From contig JAHWDD010000006.1 of assembly GCA_023897205.1 (NCBI GenBank), positions 2,046,001 through 2,110,000 of the forward strand: a stretch of DNA of 64,000 nt, in the 5' to 3' direction. Position 1 is the first letter of the stretch. Every line of letters starts with the position of its first letter. Shown piece by piece: positions 47,301 to 57,041 of the stretch. The DNA comes from Exophiala sp. HKRS030. Lineage: Eukaryota > Ascomycota > Eurotiomycetes > Chaetothyriales > Herpotrichiellaceae. Below the pieces are notes generated by a model. That model searched no databases. It saw only the letters and a list, made by a program, of their open reading frames with translations, and was not told the origin of the DNA. The position numbers and the translations under genes were made by a program.

Positions 47301-48132
47301 TCCTCAGCAACTGCTTTCAGGCAGGCTGCGACGTGCTGATTGTGGAGCTAAGGCTTCACTCAGAGGCTGAAGAATTCATCGACTCAATCGATTTGCACAA
47401 TAGCATCACCACAACTGGCGCTGACGGTCCTCGCATCGTCTTTCATAAGACGAGAGTAATGGTAGGGAAAGCGTTGGAACATCTTTTCGACCTAGACAAT
47501 TCAAAGTTTGACTGCGTTCCATATATTGTGTGCTTCGGTGCAGGTGTGTACGAACCGGTAGCCGAGATGCCTGTCATGCTACAATACCAGGTCCGCTTAA
47601 ACGTACTCCTTCCAGTCGACAAGAGGGTGGTGGGATGAAAAGCTCGACGACGACAGTTACCTCCTATCCCGTGTGGATCCCAGGAAATTGTGCTGGATTG
47701 CTCTTAGAGAGTGGTTAGGTGCAAGTGCCGAAGGAATCATGGGCTTCATCTCCAGTGCTAGTACACAGAAGGCCAGCCATTGTCATTCCACTGTACCAGC
47801 ACCCAAAGCATGCCATTAGCTGCTTCCCAAGAGCCATGGTGCCACTGCAAGATGAATGCGTGTTGCGAAGCTGCGCCGTTGCTCCAAGGCTAACATCATC
47901 ACCAATGTTGTTTGGCTCTTCAGCGGTGTTGAAGCTTTTCGATCCTGAAACTGACGAAGAGAGGTTTGCGACACCAGAGGCGGTTGCTGAAGGATTGATG
48001 GCAGTGGCGATGGATCGGAAACAGTGTCCATCAGGGACTGTCTTGGAAGTGACAGGGCCCAACGGTCGAAGACTGTTTGGTATGTTGAAAGATCCGGGGC
48101 CAGCAGCGAATACCTTTTCCACCTCGGTTTAG
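47300..48132 (+). pseudogene. Decayed short-chain dehydrogenase/reductase (SDR) gene
   Basis: Three adjoining pieces in different frames together resemble a fungal 15-PGDH-like SDR. Piece 1 (about 47321-47585): AGCDVLIVELRLHSEAEEF, later VPYIVCFGAGVYEPV, the region after the first Rossmann strand through the N-x-A-G-like motif. Piece 2, other frame (about 47620-47810): WWDEKLDDDSYLLSRVDP, then WIALREWLGASAEGIMGFIS and SASTQKA, corresponding to the helix and catalytic-serine strand. Piece 3, third frame (about 47760-48130): VIPLYQHPKHAISCF (Y-x3-K intact in form), CAVAPRLTSSP, FATPEAVAEGLMAVA, GTVLEV. The N-terminal T-G-x3-G-x-G motif was not found. Two frame changes and the missing N-terminus indicate loss of function. 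It lies inside the metabolic block next to an intact reductase. Confidence 0.75.
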
Positions 48133-48621
48133 AAGATTCAAAGCCTTGGAATCAGAAGGAGAGGACTGGAAGTATAGCGTAACGTAATAGAGACGAGTAT
48201 GACAGTTGGGACATGGAGAACAGCACGGTGACCACCAGAATTGGTCACGCAGCTGATCTCGGTCGCGCCATGTAGGGACCGGCCTGGTGCAAATTGGCAC
48301 CTCGAGGAAGCTTACCATTACAAGTGACACTGGAGCTTGGTCAAGAGGAGGTTTTTCGAGGGAGGAAGTGTTGGTTCATCGTACAATGCCGTTCGATTCT
48401 AGCCATTGGCTTAAAGGGGGTGATCACTGTTGCATGCTCTTCACTAGTGATCTGGCGACTAGTACATAGTATGAACGGGTTTATTACGAGCAGCTGCTTG
48501 GAAGTCATGACTCTACAGTACAAGGGGGAATGACACCCACGGGGATTGAAGCCTACAGTAGATTCATAGAGATTACAGTCTTCAGCATAGTGCTGATGAC
48601 TTGCATAGGGAACATTCGCCC

Positions 48622-48680
48622 ACACCGGCGATGTTTTGCCGACCATGCCTCAACGGCCATGTTGTTAACGACCGGGAACG
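48622..48680. repeat. 59-bp element, copy A (shared with 54827-54884)
   Basis: Aligns with copy B over its full length with one gap; both contain ACACCGGC, TTTGCCG, ATGCCTCAACGG, ATG and ACCGG in the same order. It begins about 258 bp upstream of the start codon of the NmrA-like gene. Confidence 0.85.
48626..48641. promoter_or_regulatory. CGG-N10-CCG dyad A
   Basis: CGGCGATGTTTTGCCG, an inverted CGG pair with 10-bp gap and a TGTTTT core, within element copy A. Candidate zinc-cluster regulator site. Confidence 0.6.
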
Positions 48681-48879
48681 GTATACAGTAGTGCTGACAA
48701 ATGATACATCATTTGGCAGATGGAGGTTGTATGCAGGATGTTCGTGACAATGACGATGATATTTTAGACGACTCATTGATGGGAGATATAAATTCCTCGC
48801 CCCATTGACATTTGCCGATTATGGCCATGTCTATTTTGGAAGGCTACACTCCTGCGAGTTATATCTCTCCAGATTCAGC

Positions 48880-49976
48880 ATGTCGGCACCCAGCAAGTCA
48901 GTCTTCCTACTCGGACCAGGCCTGTGAGTACTCAAATAATCTCCCGTGGCTCTCACGTATCGTGACCCTACTGATCATCCAACAGCATAGGTCGCAATGT
49001 CATCGATCTTCTTCTGGCAGAAGGCTACTCGGTCACGGCACTCGTCCGACGAGAATCTGCAGCCGCCGAGCTGCAAAACGACGGTGTCGAGACCGTCCTC
49101 GGCACGCTGGCCGACAGTGAAATCATCACCAAACAGACCATTGCCTGCGACATTGTCTTGCACGTCGCTACGGCCGACGACCTCCCGTCCGTCCAAGCCG
49201 TCCTCAAGGGCGTCAAGAGGCGGGCACAAGACGGCCAGCAGACCATCTACATTCACACCAGCGGCACCGGCCTCTTCGGCGACGCTGCAAAGGGCCAATA
49301 CGAAGCCGACAGAGTCTACTCGGACGACAAGCCACAGGACATCGACGCCCTGCCCGACACGGCGCCACACCGGGCAATTGACCTGGCCATTGTCCGGGCG
49401 CGCCAGGAGCTCGGCCATGGAGCCAAGGTAGCAATCATGATCCCGCCGCTGATCTACGGGATCCAGCACGAGTACAGACGTCTGTCGATCCAACTGCCCA
49501 CGCTGACCCGCTTTGCTCTCAAACACGGCTATGCCGGACAAGTTGGCCGGGGGGCGTCCGTATGGTCGACCATACACGTGCTGGATCTGGCCAGAGGGTA
49601 CATCGCATTGTTGCGCTGGCTGGAGCAGACGCCGGCGGGAGAGGTGATGGAAAACCCGTACTTTTTCTGCGAGTCCGGGCACGACATTGCGTGGAAAGAG
49701 CCCGTCGCGGTCATCGGCCAAGCGCTGCATGCCGCCGGACGCATCAAGGATCCTTCCCCGAGGACCATCCCCGAACAGGACTACAAGGACCTCTTCGGTG
49801 AGTTTACGCCCCTGGTGGTGGGCTCGAATTGTCGCAGTCGTGCCACCCGCCTGAGACAGTTGGGCTGGCAACCGAGGGAGAAGGGGGTGCTCGAATCGCT
49901 CCAGGATGACGAGATCCCTCTGCTGCTGCAAGAAACTGGCGAGTTTAACGGATACACTGGCGTGGCTGCTTCATGA
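48880..49976 (+). CDS. NmrA/epimerase-like NAD(P)-binding (extended/atypical SDR) protein
   Basis: Two exons (48880-48923, 48986-49976; GTGAGT...AACAG) give 344 aa. The intron interrupts the nucleotide-binding loop, which after splicing reads SVFLLGPGLIGRNVIDLLLA (GxGxxG). Other Rossmann landmarks are YSVTALVRRESAAAELQ, VLGTLADSEIITKQTI, DIVLHVATADDLPSVQAVL, TIYIHTSGTGLFGDAA and IMIPPLIYGI; the classical Y-x3-K is not obvious, placing it with epimerase-like or NmrA-like proteins. Later residues SVWSTIHVLDLARGYIALL and a substrate-domain tail follow. It could be a reductase or isomerase of the pathway or a redox sensor. The start follows directly from the 48880 ATG since exon 1 supplies only MSAPSKSVFLLGPGL. 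Confidence 0.87.
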
Positions 49977-50487
49977 GTGCTCACTACATCCTCGTCCTTG
50001 CGCCAGAAAGCTTGTACTCCTCCTATATGAATGTAAACCTGCGTAGAAAAAGACCTAGAAGGGTAGTCAATGGAATCTGGATGTGAGTTACGGTTTTTGC
50101 CCCTGTGTCTCGATGTCCTCGTCCTGGTCCTCTAGTTCCGCCAACAAAACCCCTCAGGCGATGTCGTCGCGGCCTTCGTGCTCGAGTTCAGTCATTGCGT
50201 AGACATTTTACAGGCTTTTTGAAAAGCACAATAACTAGCGTAGTGCATTATAGGGCGGGGCTACTCTCACCATCTGCCATAGCAGTATACTCGACAAAAA
50301 TATTCTGTACATTTGACCAATAGTAACGTTACCAAAGTTTATGTATCCCATACAAGCTTACACTCATCGTCAATACGGAAAGACCTTTCACACTAATATT
50401 GATTCCGTGTGGCAGAAGGATATTTTCGATATGCATGGGTCGCACAGCCGGAAGTACAACCCAAAAGAAGGCCTGGCAATTCTAGGC
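49977..50487. other. Convergent 3' intergenic region
   Basis: About 510 bp between the reductase stop and the regulator stop; no gene and no dyad noticed. Confidence 0.5.
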
Positions 50488-52871
50488 TTATTCTAGCCCT
50501 TGTCCCCCATGGCCATCCACCATCACTGCCGGGTTTTCTTCGAAGAAGTCACTCGCTAGGTAAGGATCCATGAGGGCGTCCTCGAAAGGAAATTGAAAGA
50601 CGCTGTTAGAGAAGAATGTATCGTTTTGGAGGGAAGCCGACTGGTCGTTATCGTCCGCCCTGCCCAAGAATGATGTGTCCGCCATGGTCTCATCTGATTG
50701 ACACGTCTCGTCCAGCGATTCATCGGCAATTTTCTGACTGCTATACGACATAGGTTGGGCCATGTCCATCGGGAATCTCTGTAGATCACACACTCGCATG
50801 ATACTTTGGACAATCTTGCGAACGTGGAGTGCCACAATCTCGGTACTCTCCATCTGCTTCATGATGCTAAGGCAAGTTGTCAGTGCCGCCAATTCGGCTG
50901 CGACGTTATTCTTCTGCTTTTCTGCAATCTCGGCAATGAGCGTCGTCGCCGCCAAAGTAATATGGTAAAGAGCAGAGCCAATCATAGTATATGCTTGGTG
51001 ATGTGCTGTATACTCTTGTATCAGCCTGGAGATCTGTAGGGCATGTTCGACACAACTTTGTCTCGACTTGAGCATCTCTGAAGTGCTATTCTCGACGCAG
51101 TTCCCCAGACCAGCATTATGTCGGTTGAGGAGGATGAACAGGGCGCAATATTGAATGCTACGGCCGGAAGTCAGATAGATGCATCAGACTGAATTTATGA
51201 CTCCACCTACCGCAATTGATAGACCGCGGGTGGGGATGTGGCAGAGGGTATCAATGTACCGTCCACGTTGGCATCCCAGATTTGCAGCGCGTTCATATAG
51301 AAGTCAATCTGCTCCTGGGAACATGTATTGGTATTCCTATAAGGTGTTAGTGTAATGGCACCACAGCACCGGTCAGTCGACACATACAATCTCTCACTGA
51401 TCTGGCCTGCTATATCGAGGATTTCTGTCCAGGCAGCAAATATTACCGCGTCCCACGACGTGGCAGTATTGGCAGGTTTTTGAACGTATACATCACAGAG
51501 CTTGATGATGGGGGGGCGGCCAAGGTACAATCCCCAATGCCTATCGGTGATCAGTGAGATGGCTCTGGCGTAGGGAGCAAGTCGACAAACCTGTCAAGTC
51601 CAAAGCAACCCCAGAATACGACATTCCTGACTTCGATGTCAATCGGGCTGCATCTGCTTTGCGACATATGGGACCAGTCTTGATGAAGACCTAAATCGAA
51701 AGCTAGCCTGCATGCGGTTCCTATACCATGTCAGAAAGCAGAAAAGTGGAAATACTTTTCAAGCTTACCTGATTTCAACCATCCTTTCATGTCATCGGAC
51801 TGTATGCAGTCTAGCACACTCAACAACATTAGAGATTGTATAGTGGTTATCGATGGGTTCAACAATTCCTTGTCGAGGGCCTCTTGAGCAAGTTTCAAAA
51901 GCGCCGGTGTCTCGGTATGTTCTTCGTCCACTGATGGGATCGACAACGCTCGGATCTCTGGATTGGCCGAGATTCGCGCTCCAGACACTAGAATACAGAG
52001 TAGTAGACAATGACTGTAGTAGGGACCTTGGGCCGCCTCCAAGCCTGCCAGGAAAGCCTCTTTGTGGATAATCCGCATAACGTTATGCTGATACTTCCAG
52101 TACAGCCCAAGTAGATACTGCTGCATCGCCTGGGGAATCTCTTTCTCAAAGTCTGAGCCTGTTCGAGAGACGTTCTCGCAATAGCTGAGGATCGACGCAA
52201 CATTCTCCGTGAGGTGAAGACTTGACGTTGGTCCAAAATACCTTGACTGGCCATTATCGATACTACTATTGAGGCGATTCCTCGTCCCGCATAAGCGGGT
52301 GATGATACTTTCGCCGGAGCTTGAACTCGCCGTGGAGTCTGCCAGTTCTGGACCGTCTTTGTTGCCGAGATCGATAGTATTCGCAATCGGGTCCTTGTCC
52401 GCATATTTGAATGATTCGAAGTTATTGGATGGTGCAATATCGTGTGACCCTTGGGGCTTGGGATGCGGCTGGTCCTGTGATGAGACAATGTTATGTTCGC
52501 AACATGATTTACGGGAAAGGCTCGCTTGTTGTGCCTCAAGCTGCGACTGTAGGTCTGCGAGGATAGCTTTGAAATCTCGCACTTGGGTTTCGAGGTCGAC
52601 GATGTATTCCTTGGAAAACCGCCTACGAGCCAATGTCAAATCAAAATGTGAGCATTTGAGTCCTCATACATACCTCTGCCGCTCATCGCGTTCGGGAAAC
52701 CGACAGGGTATCTTCAAAGACCTGCACCTTTCACAGGAACCATCTACGCGCTCACACTATTTCGGATGTTACTCGCAGGAGCGCCAGAAGTTCAAAGAGA
52801 CCGACCTTGATCTTCCTGGGACGGCAGCTGAGGCACGCCAGCCCCTTGAGAGTCTTTTGTTGCTTCGGCAT
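50488..52871 (-). CDS. Zn2Cys6 transcription factor of the metabolic block
   Basis: Seven exons (52871-52806, 52756-52674, 52622-51769, 51720-51591, 51540-51388, 51336-51211, 51157-50488), all GT-AG and in frame, give 693 aa. Intron 1 splits the zinc cluster: ACLSCRPRKIK / CERVDGSCERCRSLKIPC, spacing C-x2-C-x6-C-x6-C-x2-C-x6-C. A linker and coiled-coil dimerisation segment follow (SKEYIVDLETQVRDFKAIL, then ADLQSQLEAQ). The fungal-specific TF domain is clear in YLLGLYWKYQHNVMRIIHKE, ISANPEIRALS, GTACRLAFDLGLHQDW, VRNVVFWGCFGLDR and HWGLYLGRPPIIKLCDV. The C-terminus is acidic. Such proteins dimerise through the coiled coil and bind paired CGG half-sites; the CGG-N10-CCG dyads in neighbouring promoters, including one 475 bp upstream of this gene, fit it as regulator. 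Confidence 0.88.
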
Positions 52872-53663
52872 TGACGGTCGTCGGTAGCTCCAGATGTTTT
52901 TCGGTTTCGGGGGTTGATTTTGGCAACCTGGGCCGCCGAAGCTCGAGACCAGGCCAACAAGGCAAACGGCTGATCAGTGAATCGATCTCCGTATCTCATG
53001 AAGTTAACAGTGCCGTGTTAAGAGACTAGAATGGAAACTACACATTGTTTGTTACGTGGTCGCAGTTTCTGGAAGTCGTCTATCTTCAGAGGTCGCGTGG
53101 TGAAGCTAGAGCAACTTCCTCAGCCCTTCCGCCAAGAGGATGAGGGCTTTTTGGCTGCCGATTGGATCGATCCCCTGGCTGATGAGACTACGTACATAGG
53201 TATCGACGACCAGTATGGCTGGTTGAGCGGGGCAAACTGGAGACCCCGTGGGAGACCGGGAACTAATCATCAGGCCATGAAATGACCACTGTGAGATCTA
53301 GACTACAGTAACTGGTGTGTGAATTCTGCTTCAGATTATTAAGCGCGGAGAAGCAATACCGACGGGCTAGAAAAGTGATTGGCATCCCCGACCTTGCACA
53401 TTTGACATCTTCCCAGGCGGCAGAGCAGCCAATAGTTAGTGCACCAATAGCATGAGCACCACCCGGCCCTGAAATGACGCTCCAAACCTAGTGGGTTCGG
53501 TCTCCGCTCCGCTAATACCTATTCTCACTTGGTTATTCGAGGCCGAGGTACTCCGTACAAAGAATCTTGTATCCGTATGTATCGACCAGGATTACGAGGT
53601 GCTAAACATACTCTGGGGTTCATTTTCTACCAAACAAAGGAAAACCAAACGCGGCTGTTGTCA
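52872..53663. promoter_or_regulatory. Regulator promoter / ADH 3' region
   Basis: About 790 bp. It contains the dyad at 53346-53361 and TACTCCGTAC at 53549-53558. An 84-codon frame at 53031-53285 (+) was not accepted as a gene. Confidence 0.55.
53346..53361. promoter_or_regulatory. CGG-N10-CCG dyad F
   Basis: CGGAGAAGCAATACCG, 475 bp upstream of the regulator start codon; suggests autoregulation if functional. The gap lacks the TGYTYT core. Confidence 0.45.
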
Positions 53664-54716
53664 CTACGACCATAGGTCGACCACGGCTCGACCAACTATT
53701 TTTCCTTCTCTCAGAAGCCCCACCGCGTCTGGGAGTTGCGCAAGAGGGAATCTTTCGACGACCGGGGTAATCAGCCCTTGCGCACACAAGTCCAGCACCT
53801 CTGCAGCTTCGCTCAGTGTTCCCACAAAAGTACCTCTCACAGTAATGCTTTTGGTCACGAAATCGTGCGGATCTGCCCCAGCGATAGCTTGGCCAGTGGC
53901 AGGTAACCCGACGCAAACCATGGTTCCACCGGTACGTAGATAGTTTGTCGCTGTGGTATAGCTCGACGGATGAGCCGAAGTGACGATGACAGCGTGCGCT
54001 CCACCGTTCGTTATCTCTAACGTGCGCTGAACCGGGTCCGTAGCTGAAGAAATGTCAAGGAATTCGGATGCTCCAAGAGACGAGCATAGTTCTTTCTTGG
54101 CCTCGCCCTGATCGACCGCGATCACACGAGCACCCATGGCTTTACTGATCATGACGGCGAAATGGCCCAATCCTCCTCCAGCACCAAGCACGACCACCCA
54201 TTCTCCCGCGCGAACGCCACTCTTTCGAAGAGCAGAGTAAGAAGTAAGCCCTGAGCACATTAAGGGCGCCGCGTAGTGAAGGTCGACTCCATTCGGAATT
54301 CGGGTTGCGTAGTTGGCCGCGACGACAATATACTGTTGATATGTTCCCTCCATGGTCAGGCCAGCGAATTCTGCCCGAGGACAGTGTTGTTCGCGGCCCT
54401 TCATGCAGCTCTCGCACTCATGGCACACCCATGAAATTCCCTTGACACCGGCCTTGTCTCCAATTTGCCATGTTGTCACACCTTTTCCGAGGGATTCGAC
54501 CACTCCAGCACCCTCATGGCCAGGAGTATCCATCCTCGACTTGAACCCAGACCATTCGCGCAGCATCATGCTAAGATCGGAATGGCACAAGCCAGTTACT
54601 TCAAGTCGGATAAGAAGCTCGCCATCGCCAGGTTGAGGTTTGGGCTTGTCGATGATCTCCAGACTGAAATCCGGGCCCGGATTTCTAATCACTGCCGCAC
54701 GCATAGTTTCTCCCAT
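53664..54716 (-). CDS. Zinc-dependent alcohol dehydrogenase (MDR family)
   Basis: Interconverts an alcohol and its aldehyde with NAD(P). From the preferred ATG at 54716 the protein is about 350 aa, near the ADH1-type length; an in-frame ATG at 54785 would add 23 residues without family resemblance. Catalytic zinc ligands: Cys in TGLCHSDLS, His-Glu in TPGHEGAGVV, Cys in LMCSGLTSYSALR. Structural zinc ligands: the four cysteines of CHECESCMKGREQHC. Cofactor fold: VVVLGAGGGLGHFAVMISKA (GxGxxG) with an acidic residue in VIAVDQGEAK, suggesting NAD(H). The C-terminal part ends VGRAVVDLWS. It is divergent from the aldehyde dehydrogenase gene, with shared promoter elements, so the two steps are probably co-expressed. 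Confidence 0.92.
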   Translation of the reverse strand: MGETMRAAVIRNPGPDFSLEIIDKPKPQPGDGELLIRLEVTGLCHSDLSMMLREWSGFKSRMDTPGHEGAGVVESLGKGVTTWQIGDKAGVKGISWVCHECESCMKGREQHCPRAEFAGLTMEGTYQQYIVVAANYATRIPNGVDLHYAAPLMCSGLTSYSALRKSGVRAGEWVVVLGAGGGLGHFAVMISKAMGARVIAVDQGEAKKELCSSLGASEFLDISSATDPVQRTLEITNGGAHAVIVTSAHPSSYTTATNYLRTGGTMVCVGLPATGQAIAGADPHDFVTKSITVRGTFVGTLSEAAEVLDLCAQGLITPVVERFPLAQLPDAVGLLREGKIVGRAVVDLWS

Positions 54717-54830
54717 CTTGCAAAGAGGTTCATGAAGATGACGAACACACAATCCTGGCGAGAAGGATTCAATCTCATAAAGCAATGACTTGGATTAGCG
54801 ACTGGTTATCAGCCGTTAGACCTGCTACAC

Positions 54831-54846
54831 CGGCTTTGCTTTGCCG
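54831..54846. promoter_or_regulatory. CGG-N10-CCG dyad B1
   Basis: CGGCTTTGCTTTGCCG, extended to the palindrome CCGGC-N8-GCCGG. 116 bp upstream of the ADH start (54716). Confidence 0.65.
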
Positions 54847-54858
54847 GTGATGCCTCAA

Positions 54859-54874
54859 CGGGGATGCTTTACCA
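54859..54874. promoter_or_regulatory. Near-dyad B2
   Basis: CGGGGATGCTTTACCA: CGG-N10-CCA with the same TGCTTT core; last half-site differs by one base. Confidence 0.45.
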
Positions 54875-54876
54875 AC

Positions 54877-54892
54877 CGGTGACGCTTCGCCG
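54877..54892. promoter_or_regulatory. CGG-N10-CCG dyad B3
   Basis: CGGTGACGCTTCGCCG, within a longer CCGG-N10-CCGG arrangement; 201 bp upstream of the ALDH start codon. Confidence 0.6.
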
Positions 54893-55092
54893 GAGGATGA
54901 CGCCAATAGGATACTAGCAAGAAATGGATTTAGTTTTGATGCTTGGAACTGCGGCTGTCTCGATCATGGCACGGCGTCCATGCTTCTCACAAAACCCTGC
55001 CGACTTATATTGACTTCGCAATCTCAGTATCGAGACCTCTCCGCCAACACTGCATAATCATTGGACTACTCTCTTTGGCTCAGTAAATCAAG

Positions 55093-56559
55093 ATGACAAA
55101 CAGTGCCCAGGCCTTACCCGACATAGAGACCAGATGTTTCATCAATAATGAGTTCGTGGAAGCTAAAGAGACATTTGCGATTCACAACCCTTCAAATGGA
55201 GAATTGACTGCGCGTGTATCCCAGGCTGATGTTGACCTAGTCAACTCGGCCGTCGATGCAGCCGAAGCGGCAGGCCCGGCCTGGGCAGCACTTGGTTCGA
55301 CCACACGAGCAGAGTGTCTCAGCCGACTCGCTGACCTTCTAATCGCGAATACGCAGCAACTTTGCAGGCTCGAGGCCATCAGCGTGGGGAAGGTTGTCAC
55401 TTTCTATCCGGCAGAGATTCAGTGGGCGGCAGATGTCCTGAGATACAATGCAGGTCTCGCACGAGAGATCCACGGAGAGACAAGCATGACAACAGCAGGG
55501 TTCCTCAATATGACAATCCGCCTGCCGTATGGCGTTTGTGGAGCCATTTGTCCTTGGAACGGTCCCTTGATCGCTATAGCGTTGAAAGCTGGACCTGCAT
55601 TGGTCACGGGCAACACTTTGATCTTGAAACCATCGGAAAAGTCGCCATTGACGGCTCTGTACATGGCCAAGCTCATCATTGACGCCGGTTTCCCACCTGG
55701 TGTTTTCAATATCGTTCCAGGCCATGGACGCGTGACTGGAGCGGCCATAGCCAGTCACATGCGCATCAGGAAGCTGGCATTCACGGGCAGCACCGCTACT
55801 GGCCGAATCGTCAAAAAGCTCGCGGCCGAGTCCAACCTCAAAGACGTCACGTTGGAACTTGGGGGCAAGTCTCCACTAATTGTTTTTCCAGACGCGGACC
55901 TCGAACAGGCCGTGGTGATGGCGGCCTTTTCCATCGCCTACAATTCTGGCCAAATCTGCATCGCCAGTTCGCGCGTCTACGTCCACGAATCGATTGCCGA
56001 CAAATTCGTCGAATTGTATGTGGCTGAACTCAAGAAAATCATGGGCAAAGCAGGAGATGCACTCGATCCTACCACCACGCACGCCCCACAGGCAGATGCA
56101 CTACAGTACGAACGGATTATGGGTTATATTGACGGAGCAAATAGGGAGGGTGCAAAACTTGTCACTGGAGGCAAGCGGATCGGTGAAAAAGGGTACTTTG
56201 TTGAACCGACCGTCTTCTTCAACCCGGGACAATCTTCCACGATCAATCGCGAAGAAGTGTTCGGCCCAGTTGCAAGTGTCAACACCTTTACATCTGAAGA
56301 AGAAGTTCTGAAACTGGCCAATGATACCGAATACGGCCTTTACGCCTCCGTATTCACCAAAGACTTGAACAGGGCTTTGCGATTCGCGAAAGAGCTCGAG
56401 TCCGGGATGGTCGGCGTGAATTGCACGTCGCCGACGATGCCTTTTGATCTACCGTTTGGAGGGAGCAAGCAAAGCGGAGAGGGAAGGGAGTGCTCCTTGA
56501 AGGCTTTGCAAGCGTGGACGGAGACAAAGACAGTCATGATCAAGGTCTCAACCTCGTAG
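55093..56559 (+). CDS. Aldehyde dehydrogenase (NAD(P)-dependent)
   Basis: Oxidises an aldehyde to the acid, probably acting on the product of the divergent alcohol dehydrogenase. Single exon, 488 aa, normal for the ALDH class. Landmarks: CGAICPWNGPLIAIALKAGP with catalytic Asn, the LILKPSEKSPLTALY cofactor region, FTGSTATGRIV (nucleotide-binding GSTxxG), general-base Glu255 in LELGGKSPL, nucleophile Cys289 in SGQICIASSRV, and EEVFGPVASV. The C-terminal oligomerisation strand carries NCTSPTMPFDLPFGGSKQSG. No targeting sequence; the end KVSTS is not a peroxisomal signal. The ATG at 55093 is the first in frame after the promoter and gives the expected N-terminus. Confidence 0.94.
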   Translation: MTNSAQALPDIETRCFINNEFVEAKETFAIHNPSNGELTARVSQADVDLVNSAVDAAEAAGPAWAALGSTTRAECLSRLADLLIANTQQLCRLEAISVGKVVTFYPAEIQWAADVLRYNAGLAREIHGETSMTTAGFLNMTIRLPYGVCGAICPWNGPLIAIALKAGPALVTGNTLILKPSEKSPLTALYMAKLIIDAGFPPGVFNIVPGHGRVTGAAIASHMRIRKLAFTGSTATGRIVKKLAAESNLKDVTLELGGKSPLIVFPDADLEQAVVMAAFSIAYNSGQICIASSRVYVHESIADKFVELYVAELKKIMGKAGDALDPTTTHAPQADALQYERIMGYIDGANREGAKLVTGGKRIGEKGYFVEPTVFFNPGQSSTINREEVFGPVASVNTFTSEEEVLKLANDTEYGLYASVFTKDLNRALRFAKELESGMVGVNCTSPTMPFDLPFGGSKQSGEGRECSLKALQAWTETKTVMIKVSTS

Positions 56560-57041
56560 CTTTGGGTTTGGAAGGTGGCTTGCATCCATCTGTTGTTCCA
56601 CTTGTGACGAGGCCGACAGAACCGCCGTAGCTAGATTGTGGTGTAAACTGTGACATGAATTCAAGTTTTCGGCACCATTGAAGAAACTTCAAGCAGTTAC
56701 CTGCTGCTATCTAGAGGAAACTAGTGGGACACTCTTTCCGCGACTGTGATATAGTGAATTCAGAATCCTGAGGCTAGTCACCTGTCCGTTGGATGATGCG
56801 GCAGTGTAATATGCTAGAGTGCATCACGAACACGTGCAAGCTCTCGAGGGTCGAATGATGGGCGGGAATCACGCCCCAATGAATTAGCGACTTCGATAAT
56901 CTACATCGCAAAGGCTTCGAGGCCCGTCCTCAGGCCTGATACAACAGTTAGGCCTTTGGACAAGGATCAAATCAACGATCGCCGTGGAAAGTATCACATA
57001 GTTTTTAATCTTCGGACTTCACAACTCTACCGCTCAAAAGC
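56560..57041. other. Convergent 3' intergenic region
   Basis: About 480 bp between ALDH and AtuA-like stop codons; no gene seen. Confidence 0.5.

Larger units (their letters stand above)
48133..48879. promoter_or_regulatory. Upstream region of the NmrA/epimerase-like gene
   Basis: 747 bp with no gene. It holds a 59-bp element (48622-48680) that is repeated in the ADH/ALDH promoter, including a CGG-N10-CCG dyad. Confidence 0.6.
54827..54884. repeat. 58-bp element, copy B (shared with 48622-48680)
   Basis: Matches copy A over 58-59 bp with a single gap. It is itself built from approximate ~24-28 bp units, each carrying CGG, a TGCTT core and CCG/CCA. Confidence 0.85.
54717..55092. promoter_or_regulatory. 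Bidirectional ADH/ALDH promoter
   Basis: 376 bp between divergent start codons. It holds element copy B and three CGG-N10-CC(G/A) sites in tandem between 54831 and 54892, the highest density in the block. Confidence 0.75.

Noticed and set aside
53031..53285. 84-codon frame between the regulator and ADH genes
   Set aside because: No recognised motif and located in the regulator's promoter; kept only as a possibility.
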